Assembly: GCA_046728115.1 (NCBI GenBank)
Contig: JBKPDW010000490.1
Span: 1-23,087 of the forward strand
Direction of reading: 5' to 3'
DNA length: 23,087 bases
From: CAVSWN01 sp046728115
GTDB lineage: Bacteria > Acidobacteriota > Vicinamibacteria > Vicinamibacterales > CAVVIG01
Both the position numbers and the translations under genes were made by a program. This document shows positions 16,332-22,901 of this stretch, one piece after another. Position 1 is the first letter of the stretch; every line of letters starts with the position of its first letter. The notes under the pieces are model-generated. The model searched no databases. It was not told the origin of the DNA and saw only the letters and a list, made by a program, of their open reading frames with translations.

Positions 16332-17417
16332 CTACGAGGCTTCTGCGTGAACGGGCGTCTCACTCGGCTGCGTCAGTTCGTAGGCCGCGATGGCGAGATG
16401 ACGGCCGAGCGTCGTCGAACCAAGTTCGTCGACTTTCGCGGACAGCCTCTGTTCGAACAACAACGAGGCACTTTCCGCTTCCAGCCCTTCGGCGAGTCCC
16501 TGCTGCACGAACATATCGCGAGCGTAGCGCAAGTTCGCCGCGAGGCGATCCACCACCTCCGCCCACGAGTACGACTGGCGATCCACGTAGTACATCGTTT
16601 CAACCTGTTCGAACAGCTCCCCCGAGTACTCCAGCAGATGAAGAGGTGCCTCGACAGGTGCAACGTGGCTACCGCCGACGAGTTTGAGGGTTCGGCCCGC
16701 CGCAGAAGTGGCCGGAGCGAGCGTCTCATCGTCTCGCATCTGAACCGAGGCTCCCGGCACGTTGCCGTCGGCGTCGACGTCACGAGTGGTCCTCGAAGGC
16801 ACTCGGGCCACGTCCATGTCCGTCTGCGGTTCAACCAATGCGCACGCCTGATGCACAGTCTTGAGAGCAGCGATCAGTCTCGTTCGTTCCGCGGCTTCCT
16901 CTTCGAGTTGCTGCTTTGCGGCGAATGATTCTGCACGCGCCGCCTCGAGTTCCGCCTGGAGACCGTGCACGCGCGCCTCATACTCCGATACGATTTGGTC
17001 CAGAGCAGCGGCTTGCGCCTCGTTGGCGGCTTCTGCACGGGCGCGGGCGTCCTGTTCCGCCGCGCAGGCGTCTCTCGCCGCCTTCGCATCTTCGCACTCG
17101 CCGTTCAGCTTCAACGAGATCTCTTCGAACTGAGTCTTGCTTTGCTGGAGCTCTTCAGCGAGGCCGTCGTTTCGCCGGGTCTGCTCCTCCAACGCATTCT
17201 CCGCGGCCTGCCGCGCAATCTGCTCGGGTGCGCACGCACGCTCGACAGCCGCCTCCGCTTCGGCCACGACTCGCGTCACCAGGTCGTCGATGGTGCCGGC
17301 AATCTCTTCTTGGAGGGCCTCATGGAGACTGGCGAGTGCAGGTCGGGAAACACGTTCGACGTCCGGGGTCGGCAGTGACGGCAGGTCGGCTTGAACGGAG
17401 ACAGTCATCGCTTCCAT
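16332..17417 (-). CDS. Coiled-coil protein of unknown function
   Basis: I do not recognise this 361-residue protein. Residues about 1-60 are a helical N-terminus containing LHEALQEEIAGTIDDLVTRV. Residues about 65-190 form a long Ala/Glu/Gln-rich heptad region (for example LEEQTRRNDGLAEELQQSK and ARVHGLQAELEAARAES), a clear coiled coil. A linker of about 55 residues follows. A compact C-terminal helical domain of about 115 residues then contains LEYSGELFEQVETMYYVDRQ and ATTLGRH-like turns near its end (TTLGRHLAIAAYELTQ). No signal peptide or membrane segment is seen. The start at 17417 has GGAG 7-8 nt upstream; ATGs at 17423 and 17408 are alternatives. The open frame continues to 17810, but that part is antisense to the next gene and is not protein-like. 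A structural or scaffold role is inference. Confidence 0.78.
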   Translation of the reverse strand: MEAMTVSVQADLPSLPTPDVERVSRPALASLHEALQEEIAGTIDDLVTRVVAEAEAAVERACAPEQIARQAAENALEEQTRRNDGLAEELQQSKTQFEEISLKLNGECEDAKAARDACAAEQDARARAEAANEAQAAALDQIVSEYEARVHGLQAELEAARAESFAAKQQLEEEAAERTRLIAALKTVHQACALVEPQTDMDVARVPSRTTRDVDADGNVPGASVQMRDDETLAPATSAAGRTLKLVGGSHVAPVEAPLHLLEYSGELFEQVETMYYVDRQSYSWAEVVDRLAANLRYARDMFVQQGLAEGLEAESASLLFEQRLSAKVDELGSTTLGRHLAIAAYELTQPSETPVHAEAS

Positions 17418-17673
17418 CTTCATGCTCCACCGAAAACGTGTGCGTTGCCGTAGATTTGGCTGGAAGCACCGGCAATACCGATGCCCCGACGAAACCGAAC
17501 ACATTTGCCGGAGACTTCCTATTTGAGCGCAGTAACGCTCCCGACGGTTTTGAAATCCACGTACAAATCTGTCAGTGCTGGAGTGCGTCGCCGGCGAGCC
17601 GCCGCGCGGCCTTTGCTCCTGCTCTCTACACAGAGCTCCTATATCGTGCGGCGGCGTCTGGTATCGTGTCACG

Positions 17674-18060
17674 ATGGCAACGCCGTCTGACGTTCGCCGA
17701 ATTGCGTTGTCGCTGCCCGCTGCGGAAAAAGTCCGTGATCGCTTTGCGTTCGGCGTCCGCAGCAAGGGCAAGCTGAAGGCGTTCGCGTGGGTGTGGATGG
17801 AACGCATCACGCCGAAAAAGCCGCGGGTGCCAAACCCTCATGTGCTGGCCCTGCGCGTCGCAAACCTCGAAGAGAAAACGCGGCTGCTGGCGGAAAACCC
17901 GGCTTCCCTTTTTACGGAACCCCATTACGATGGGTTTCCGGCTGTGCTGGTTCGGCTGGACGCCGTGAAGATCGCGCAGCTCAGGACCCTCATCACCGAG
18001 GCATGGCGCTGTCAGGCCCCGGTGGATCTCACGAGGCCCGTCAAGCGCGTGTCGCGCTGA
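17674..18060 (+). CDS. MmcQ/YjbR-family protein
   Basis: The 128-residue product resembles MmcQ/YjbR proteins, which have a CyaY-like fold and are called DNA-binding by family convention; a biochemical function is not settled. Features are the N-terminal helix DVRRIALSLPAAEKV, the region FAWVWMERITPKKPRVPN, and EEKTRLLAENPASLFTEPHY with DGFPAVLVRLDAVK, ending in a helix with ITEAWRCQAP. The ATG at 17674 begins the domain; the frame extends upstream to 17575 but that stretch has no family similarity. There is no clear Shine-Dalgarno. It converges on a lipoprotein gene with only 12 bp between stops, and I see no obvious terminator there. Confidence 0.85.
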   Translation: MATPSDVRRIALSLPAAEKVRDRFAFGVRSKGKLKAFAWVWMERITPKKPRVPNPHVLALRVANLEEKTRLLAENPASLFTEPHYDGFPAVLVRLDAVKIAQLRTLITEAWRCQAPVDLTRPVKRVSR

Positions 18061-18072
18061 AGTGCAATGCCG

Positions 18073-18489
18073 CTACACACACGGAATCGGGCACGTCCCA
18101 GCTGTCGTCGGCGTCATCGAATAGGTTGCGGGAGGTTGCGAGGCGCCGGTAGGCACGACGGTCAGCATCAATCGAGAGCCGATTGCGGAGCCTGAAAAAT
18201 GGGCTGGTGGGGCCGGTTCGATCGAGACAGGTCCCACCTCGATACGATAGGTTCCCTCGACGTCGAAGGTACCGTCGGCGCGGAGCGTCGGACGTGGAAA
18301 CTGACCGTGGCCACAGCCAACTGCGAGGTTGCAGCCCGCGTTCGTCACCGACAGGCACGCGCCGTCTCCGGTCCATCGGCCAGCCGCGAGTGGCCCGCCG
18401 TTCGGTCCCGAGGGATTACCCTGACAGGCCGAGGCGACGCCGCTCATGGAGAGCGCCACAACGAGTTGCAACGCCTGCAGGCCCCTCAT
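18073..18489 (-). CDS. Small predicted lipoprotein, unknown function
   Basis: The 138-residue product begins with a signal peptide of the lipoprotein type ending GVASAC (lipobox A-S-A-C), then a Gly/Pro/Asn-rich linker. The mature domain looks all-beta, with strands such as GRWTGDGACLSVTNAGCNLA, FPRPTLRADGTFDVEGTYRI and SRLMLTVVPTGASQ. Four Cys (in GACLS, GCNLA, VGCGHG and TCPIPC, with more at the end) may form disulphides. I do not know the family. The ATG at 18489 is used, although GGAGG lies only 2 nt before it; an overlapping TTG at 18498 is the alternative. It probably localises to the periplasmic face of a membrane. Confidence 0.75.
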   Translation of the reverse strand: MRGLQALQLVVALSMSGVASACQGNPSGPNGGPLAAGRWTGDGACLSVTNAGCNLAVGCGHGQFPRPTLRADGTFDVEGTYRIEVGPVSIEPAPPAHFSGSAIGSRLMLTVVPTGASQPPATYSMTPTTAGTCPIPCV

Positions 18490-18566
18490 GACCTCCAAAT
18501 GACGACGGCTGCGTCAGAAATCGAGATTCCTCGTCTCCGCACAACTGCAGGGTCCACGGCGCAGGC

Positions 18567-19058
18567 TCAGGTCTTCTTGGCTCCTGTGCCCGCGCGCCTC
18601 GCCTCGGCCTCGTAGCCGCGCGCGAGGTGATACAGCGCTTCGTCGAAGAACTCGCCGACTCTGACATTCAATTCCTGCAGGCTGTGCAGGTGCATCGGCA
18701 GAACATAGTCGCCCTCGACGCGTGGGAACGCGGCGTCGACCAGCCCGTTGTCGGAGATATATCGGCGTAGATGATGCTTTATCACGATGACCGCGTACAC
18801 GATCTCGCTCAACGGCATGCCCTGGTCGAACCGGCGGCGGCCCCATTCACTGAACTCGGCTTGCACTCTCGCCGACTTCGGGCTGCCGATCCATGTCCCC
18901 AGGTCATGGAAGATCTGGAACACCCGCTGTTCGAGATCCTCCCGCCGCACCTTGCTGAATCCGGGGGTTCGTGGGTTGACGCTCAAGTCATCAGCCACGT
19001 CGCTCGTGAGTCGAATGGCGTGGATCTCGATGAGTTCAATCAGTCTTGCGGAGATCAT
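18567..19058 (-). CDS. RsbRD N-terminal-domain-like protein
   Basis: The 163-residue, mostly helical product resembles the RsbRD-N domain found at the front of some STAS/RsbR-type sensors and histidine kinases. It has SARLIELIEIHAIRLTSDVA, a middle helix REDLEQRVFQIFHDLGTWIG, the segment RFDQGMPLSEIVYAVIVIKH, and a final helix ELNVRVGEFFDEALYHLARG. Nothing follows it: there is no STAS or kinase domain, so it is a stand-alone sensor-like module. The ATG at 19058 has AAGGAG 5 nt upstream. About 10 kb away the window holds a single-domain STAS protein, which could be a partner, but there is no direct linkage. The ligand is unknown. Confidence 0.7.
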   Translation of the reverse strand: MISARLIELIEIHAIRLTSDVADDLSVNPRTPGFSKVRREDLEQRVFQIFHDLGTWIGSPKSARVQAEFSEWGRRRFDQGMPLSEIVYAVIVIKHHLRRYISDNGLVDAAFPRVEGDYVLPMHLHSLQELNVRVGEFFDEALYHLARGYEAEARRAGTGAKKT

Positions 19059-19658
19059 GACGACTCCTTGGGGCCGATAAGTATTGTCCGTCGCCTTTGA
19101 GCCCTGCGTTCTGACGATTTGCAGTCCGACCGTCTCAAACCCTCGCGCCGAGTCAGGGTCGCGCCGTGATCCATGCCTGTGGCAGCGCAAGACACGCGGG
19201 CTGGCGTCTTCTCACTTATTGTCCGTCAACTGGCCACGTCCGAGCCATTCGCCCGATCGCGGACATCTCGCTGTTCGGCTCCTGGCCGCGTACTGCGCCC
19301 TTTTCGGGTTCCTTCTGGAACCAATGCGCGGACACCGATGGCGAGTACGGCTCTGGCTAGCGACGCTTCGAAAAGCGTGTCGAAGATTCCGATCGTTACC
19401 AGCCGTCCGTCGGCCGTTGTCGCCCTTTGTCTTTCGTCCCGTGGCACCTGGCCCTCGCACGGTGGATCACCGGTGACGAAGCACTGCGGACCTGGGGACG
19501 CGGGACAACGGACGGATGAAGGCCCAGGCGCGACAGCCGCTCCGCGTTATGCGGAGTACGAGTTGATCCGATTCGGTAAATGGGTGGAGCAGCGGGGCGG
19601 GGTGTTCACGAGGCAGGTCGGGTACAGACCAGAATTCGTGATCGCCTGCCGACGGTAA
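19059..19658. other. Six-hundred-bp stretch with no intact gene
   Basis: This region contains the DUF2007-like remnant on the minus strand (19226-19447) and otherwise no recognisable gene. A plus-strand open frame (19173-19658) covers most of it. Only its last part (YAEYELIRFGKWVEQRGG onward, from about 19550) looks at all protein-like, and it has no ribosome site or family match I know. The area looks like decayed sequence. Confidence 0.4.
19226..19447 (-). pseudogene. DUF2007-like (putative signal-transducing) remnant
   Basis: Residues 15-45 of this 73-codon minus-strand frame (LVTIGIFDTLFEASLARAVL, then AIGVRALVPEG) resemble the first strand-helix-strand of DUF2007 proteins, small domains of unknown function that normally continue with a second strand-helix unit. 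After VPEG the sequence becomes low-complexity and charged, and the second half of the domain is missing in all three frames. The helix also looks one or two residues short. The start would be a GTG at 19447 with GAGGG nearby. It is probably a truncated remnant; a real short protein cannot be excluded. Confidence 0.42.
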
Positions 19659-19910
19659 TTATTCCGATAGACCGCCAGTGTAGTGGCGCTCCACGTTCAC
19701 GGCGCGACCCGATCGATCGAGATCAAACTGTACGCGGTCGCCTCTCACGAGGTAGTCAAACTGTAGCCACAGCACCATGCCCTCGCGCTCGAACCTGCGC
19801 TCGTCGCCGTCCTCGCTCCAGATGGCGCCGCTTTCGTACTGACGGTTGATTCGTAAAATCGTGCCCTGCATGTCGCCATAAGGATCGTCGCGAATCGAGC
19901 CAAACTCCAT
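19659..19910 (-). CDS. Small cold-shock/OB-fold-like protein
   Basis: The 83-residue product resembles a divergent cold-shock-type OB fold. Strand 1 is GTILRINRQYESGAIWSEDG, the mid region DERRFEREGMVLWLQF, and the final strands GDRVQFDLDRSGRAVNVERH correspond to the GxxVxF...AxNV ending of the family. The aromatic RNP motifs (KGFGFI and VFVH) are not conserved, so nucleic-acid binding is uncertain. The start may be ATG 19910 or ATG 19871 (70 residues, beginning at the domain). Neither has a Shine-Dalgarno, so leaderless initiation is possible. Three phased direct repeats lie immediately upstream. Confidence 0.68.
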   Translation of the reverse strand: MEFGSIRDDPYGDMQGTILRINRQYESGAIWSEDGDERRFEREGMVLWLQFDYLVRGDRVQFDLDRSGRAVNVERHYTGGLSE

Positions 19911-19913
19911 ATA

Positions 19914-19971
19914 TCAAGAGTCGCAGTATGACTCCGCCAAGAGTCCCATTTCGTCGTGCCAAGAGTCCCAT
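19914..19971. repeat. Three phased direct repeats upstream of the OB-fold gene
   Basis: The core CAAGAGTC occurs three times in one orientation, starting at 19915, 19938 and 19960, so the spacings are 23 and 22 bp (about two helical turns). Copies 2 and 3 share 14 identical bases, GCCAAGAGTCCCAT (19936-19949 and 19958-19971); copy 1 is less complete. They lie 5-61 bp upstream of the minus-strand start at 19910, in the gap to a divergent gene, which is where an activator or repressor array would bind. Confidence 0.65.
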
Positions 19972-20133
19972 CTCACGTGCAGAAGTGTGGCGTGCGGAAA
20001 TGCCCGGGAATTCGCGTCGATTGCAGATTGGGTCAAGCCAATCCGTTGACCAGGCCGGCCAGTTTTTTGTCCGTGCCGCACGCTGGTTTGGCCGCCGGGG
20101 CGATTTCGGGGATAGACTTCGCGTGGAGGGCCC

Positions 20134-21444
20134 ATGAAAAACGGTCGATGGCTCACGATCGCCGGCGTCGGCCTGGCTGTCATCGCCGGCGTGCTGTTCG
20201 TCCGCGTCGCGGCTCAACAAAGTGCATCACGGTCGATCGTCACGGGCCAGGCGGCGTTCGTCGACTACCGCTCGATGAAGGCCGGCACATTCCGCAAGAT
20301 TACCGTCGCCGATCTGCCGCAACCCTTCGCCACCGAATCGGCGCGCAACAATGCGCGGGTGGTCCCGCGTCCGGCAGACGCCTGGCCGCAGGCACCCGCG
20401 GGATTCAAGGTGGATCTCTACGCGGCGGGGCTGGAAGGCCCGCGTCAGATCCGCCGTGCGCCGAACGGCGACTTCTTCGTCGCCGAGACGCGCGCGGGCC
20501 AGATCCTCGTCTTCCGTGGTCGAGGCCAGGACGGCAAACCCGAGCAGATGTCGGTCTTCGCGACGGGCCTGCGCCAGCCGTTCGGCATCGCGTTTCTGCC
20601 GCTCGGCGCGAACCCGCATTGGGTGTACATCGGCAACACCAACGCCGTTGTCCGGTTCCCGTATCGCAGCGGTGACCTGAAGGCGGCCGGCGCCGCTGAG
20701 GTGATCGTCCCGGAACTGCCGACCGGCGGCCACTCTACGCGCGATGTCGTCTTTTCGCAGGACGGCAAGCGGATGTTCGTCGCTGTCGGCTCGCAGTCCA
20801 ACGTCGACGATCCGGAAGTGAACAAAGGCGAGTACCACCGCGCGAACATCCTCGAGTACACGCCGGAAGGGAAATTCGTCGACGTATATGCATCCGGCAT
20901 CCGCAATCCGGTCGGCCTCGGCATCAACCCGAAGACCGGCGAACTGTGGTGTTCGACCAACGAGCGCGACGCGCTCGGCGATAATCTCGTTCCCGATTAC
21001 GTAACCCACGTGCAGCAAGGCGGCTTCTACGGCTGGCCGTGGTACTACATGGGCGACCACCAGGATCCACGGCACGACGGCAAGCATCCTGAGCTCAAAG
21101 GCAAGATCCTGGTCCCTGACGTGCTCGTGTCGCCGCACAACGCCTCGCTCGGCCTCACCTTCTACGACGGCCGTCAATTCCCGCCAGAATTCAGCGGCGA
21201 TCTGTTTGCCGCGGAGCATGGGTCGTGGAACCGTGCGAACCGTACGGGCTACGAAGTGATCCGCGTGCCGCTCAAGGACGGCCGGGCAACTGGAGAGTTC
21301 CAGGATTTCCTGACCGGCTTCGTGACGCCTGACGGTCAAGTCTGGGGCCGGCCGGTTGGCGTGGCTGTCGGCGAGGACGGCGCCCTTTTCGTCACCGACG
21401 ATGGGTCGCACTCGATCTGGCGAGTGAGTTACGGGTCGAAGTAG
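20134..21444 (+). CDS. Secreted PQQ-type sugar dehydrogenase family protein (sorbosone dehydrogenase-like)
   Basis: The 436-residue product is a six-bladed propeller of the glucose/sorbosone dehydrogenase family, which oxidises sugars or aldehydes with PQQ in the periplasm. Residues 1-28 form a signal peptide or anchor (LTIAGVGLAVIAGVLFVRVA). Family landmarks are GLEGPRQIRRAPNGDFFVAE, GLRQPFGIAFLPL, the His of TGGHSTRDVVFSQDG (His200, the expected catalytic base), GIRNPVGLGINPKTGELW (Arg257) and GGFYGWPWYYMG. The C-terminal part GRPVGVAVGEDGALFVTDDG closes the propeller. There is no CxxCH, so no fused cytochrome; electrons need a separate acceptor. GGAGGG ends 3 nt before the ATG. PQQ binding is inferred from family only. 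Confidence 0.92.
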   Translation: MKNGRWLTIAGVGLAVIAGVLFVRVAAQQSASRSIVTGQAAFVDYRSMKAGTFRKITVADLPQPFATESARNNARVVPRPADAWPQAPAGFKVDLYAAGLEGPRQIRRAPNGDFFVAETRAGQILVFRGRGQDGKPEQMSVFATGLRQPFGIAFLPLGANPHWVYIGNTNAVVRFPYRSGDLKAAGAAEVIVPELPTGGHSTRDVVFSQDGKRMFVAVGSQSNVDDPEVNKGEYHRANILEYTPEGKFVDVYASGIRNPVGLGINPKTGELWCSTNERDALGDNLVPDYVTHVQQGGFYGWPWYYMGDHQDPRHDGKHPELKGKILVPDVLVSPHNASLGLTFYDGRQFPPEFSGDLFAAEHGSWNRANRTGYEVIRVPLKDGRATGEFQDFLTGFVTPDGQVWGRPVGVAVGEDGALFVTDDGSHSIWRVSYGSK

Positions 21445-21499
21445 TGGCGCCGCCCCGCAACACCTCACAAAGACATTCGACGCCATCAGTTCCATAAGC

Positions 21500-22066
21500 A
21501 TGAGACCGAGCCCCGATTGGCTGCCGGCGCATATGCCGCCGGGCTATCGCAACCGCCTCGAAGAAATACAACGGTTGACGCGAGACCTCGACGAGATGGG
21601 CCGTTTCGGCCGCCTGTTGTACGCGGTCGGGTCCGACCTTGACGAGGCCGTTCGAGAAACGTTCGAAGCGTTCGGGTTCGAGGCTTCGGTTTCGACAACC
21701 GGCGGCGCGCCACTCGTGGTGAAGCTGGATGACCGCCGTCGGCTGCTCGTTCACGTGTCGAAGAGTGAGACCCCGATTCAGCGGCGGGGCGGCGACCTGG
21801 CGACCGTGTTTCAGATGCTGCACGAGATCGCGGAGGGCAGCGATCGCGTGGTACTGATGGCCAACACCGATCCCGGCGTGCCTCCGTCCGATCGGCCGGA
21901 CGGTATGGAGGCGGAGGCAGTCGCGTTCCTGAAACGTCTCAGCGCGAATTTCATGTCGTCGCGCACGTTGTTCAGCGTGTGGTCGACGTCACTGAGTGAT
22001 CGAAGCCGCGCTCGAGCGCTCGTCGAGAGTCTGCACGCGCAGGATGGAGGGGTCTTCGCAGTCTGA
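21500..22066 (+). CDS. Unknown protein with possible degenerate nuclease-like fold
   Basis: I do not assign a family to this 188-residue protein. Residues 1-50 are helical (PPGYRNRLEEIQRLTRDLDE). Residues about 50-100 (AVRETFEAFGFEASVSTTGG, LVVKLDDRRRLLVHVSKSE) have the helix-strand-hairpin layout of PD-(D/E)xK nuclease-like proteins, in which a strand after the D-bearing loop normally ends E-x-K. Here that place reads HVSK, so catalysis looks unlikely. The rest (ATVFQMLHEIAEGSDRVVLM, then FMSSRTLFSVWSTS) fits the usual later strands. It starts 55 bp after the sugar dehydrogenase gene on the same strand and may be co-transcribed. There is no clear Shine-Dalgarno at 21500. The fold idea is inference. 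Confidence 0.7.
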   Translation: MRPSPDWLPAHMPPGYRNRLEEIQRLTRDLDEMGRFGRLLYAVGSDLDEAVRETFEAFGFEASVSTTGGAPLVVKLDDRRRLLVHVSKSETPIQRRGGDLATVFQMLHEIAEGSDRVVLMANTDPGVPPSDRPDGMEAEAVAFLKRLSANFMSSRTLFSVWSTSLSDRSRARALVESLHAQDGGVFAV

Positions 22067-22069
22067 ATA

Positions 22070-22164
22070 TGGGTAATTCTGGATCGGGGGGGAATTGGGT
22101 GATCTGGGAATTGGGTAATCTGGGAATTGAATCAGGTGATTGAGTGAATCGGGTGATTGAGTTA
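22070..22164. repeat. Degenerate tandem repeats, AT-richer than surroundings
   Basis: Three 16-bp units start at 22090, 22106 and 22122: GGGAATTGGGTGATCT, GGGAATTGGGTAATCT and GGGAATTGAATCAGGT. Variants follow (GATTGAGTGAATCGGGT at 22138, GATTGAGTTA at 22155), and a looser copy lies before (GGGTAATTCT at 22071). The composition is markedly lower in GC than the flanking genes, and I see no credible protein in it. The block begins right after the stop of the unknown-protein gene. Confidence 0.75.
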
Positions 22165-22203
22165 AGAGATCGAAATGCAATTTCTCAATCAATTACCCGA
22201 TTC
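22146..22203. terminator. Long inverted repeat between convergent genes
   Basis: GAATCGGGTGATTGAG (22146-22161) is matched by CTCAATCAATTACCCGATTC (22184-22203). Both read GAATCGGGT...ATTGAG on complementary strands, with a 4-nt bulge in the second arm and a 22-nt loop containing GAAATGCAATTTC. The position, between the convergent unknown-protein gene and the Tyr/Gly-rich protein gene, fits a bidirectional terminator. It may instead be a by-product of the repeat block whose unit appears on both strands here. Confidence 0.5.
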
Positions 22204-22232
22204 TCCAATCATTCGACTATCAGCTCCACGCT

Positions 22233-22901
22233 TCAGAATCGCCTTCCGTATCCGTCCCGGTATCCCTGTTCGAAGGCCGCGCGATACTCCCGCTTGTACT
22301 CGTCGCGCGAGCCGTACCGGTTGTCGTAGCCGTGGTCGCCGTCGCGATAGCGCTTGACGCGAACCGCGTCGTAGGGGTTGCGATCGCGCGCATCGTGCTG
22401 ACCGGCTTCGAGGCCGTCGCGGTATCCGGTCTGCGCGGCTGCCGAATAGACGCCACGAGGAACGCCGACCCCGCCCGGATACGTTGGATAGGTCGGATAC
22501 CTTGGGGACGACGGATAGGTCGGGTACGTCGGGTAAGTCGGATAGGTCGAGCTCGGGTATCGTGAAGGATTGCCGTAGCGGTTGAAGCCTTCGCCATACC
22601 CTGCCTGGAAGCCCTCACGGTACGAGCGCCGATAGAGATCGCGGTCGCCATACTCGCGACGGTAGCCGTCGTCGGCGTCCCGGTATTCGTCGTGACGCGT
22701 GTAAGAGTAATCGCGGCCTCGCCGGACGTCGTTCTGACCCTGGCGAACGCCTTCGTTGTAGCCGATGTCGTAGGCCCGTCGATCGATGTTGCGGGAGTAA
22801 CCGCCGCGCTGTGCGTAGATCGGCGTTGCACAGGCCGTCGTGGCGATGCCGACTCCGGCGACGAGGAGCGTGACCTGCGCAAACTGTAGAGTCCTCAGCA
22901 T
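22233..22901 (-). CDS. Tyr/Gly-rich repetitive envelope protein
   Basis: The 222-residue product has a signal peptide (residues about 1-30) with TTAC, a weak lipobox-like site, then ATPIYAQ, so it is either a lipoprotein or a secreted protein. The mature part is very rich in Tyr, Arg, Gly and Asp. A [YF]-x-x-G-x-x-x-G pattern recurs in YDIGYNEGVRQGQND, YREGFQAGYGEGF, YRDGLEAGQHD and FEQGYRDGYG. A (Y-P-T)n tract fills the middle. I know no named domain; such sequences tend to be extended or surface-associated. The ATG at 22901 is chosen over the upstream ATG at 22937 because AGAGG lies 5-6 nt before it and the signal peptide starts there. Indel variation is likely in the repeat tract. Confidence 0.78.
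   Translation of the reverse strand: MLRTLQFAQVTLLVAGVGIATTACATPIYAQRGGYSRNIDRRAYDIGYNEGVRQGQNDVRRGRDYSYTRHDEYRDADDGYRREYGDRDLYRRSYREGFQAGYGEGFNRYGNPSRYPSSTYPTYPTYPTYPSSPRYPTYPTYPGGVGVPRGVYSAAAQTGYRDGLEAGQHDARDRNPYDAVRVKRYRDGDHGYDNRYGSRDEYKREYRAAFEQGYRDGYGRRF
22476..22560. repeat. Nine-bp tandem repeats encoding a Tyr-Pro-Thr tract
   Basis: Within the preceding gene, the units GGATAGGTC / GGGTACGTC / GGGTAAGTC recur in phase and encode repeated Y-P-T on the minus strand. A Ser-Ser-Pro-Arg break separates two runs. In-phase 9-bp units can expand or shrink by slippage without breaking the frame. Confidence 0.75.

Noticed and set aside
17418..17810. Upstream extension of the coiled-coil gene
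   Set aside because: It would run antisense through the MmcQ/YjbR start and has no protein-like character; the ribosome site near 17425 fits a start at 17417.
19173..19658. A 161-residue plus-strand open frame
   Set aside because: No ribosome site, no recognised motif, and it overlaps the antisense DUF2007-like remnant; only its last 40 residues look plausible.
20227..21501. A 424-residue open frame antisense to the sorbosone-dehydrogenase-like gene
   Set aside because: No family motif, no signal and unusual Arg/His/Val-rich composition; the plus strand encodes a complete known family.
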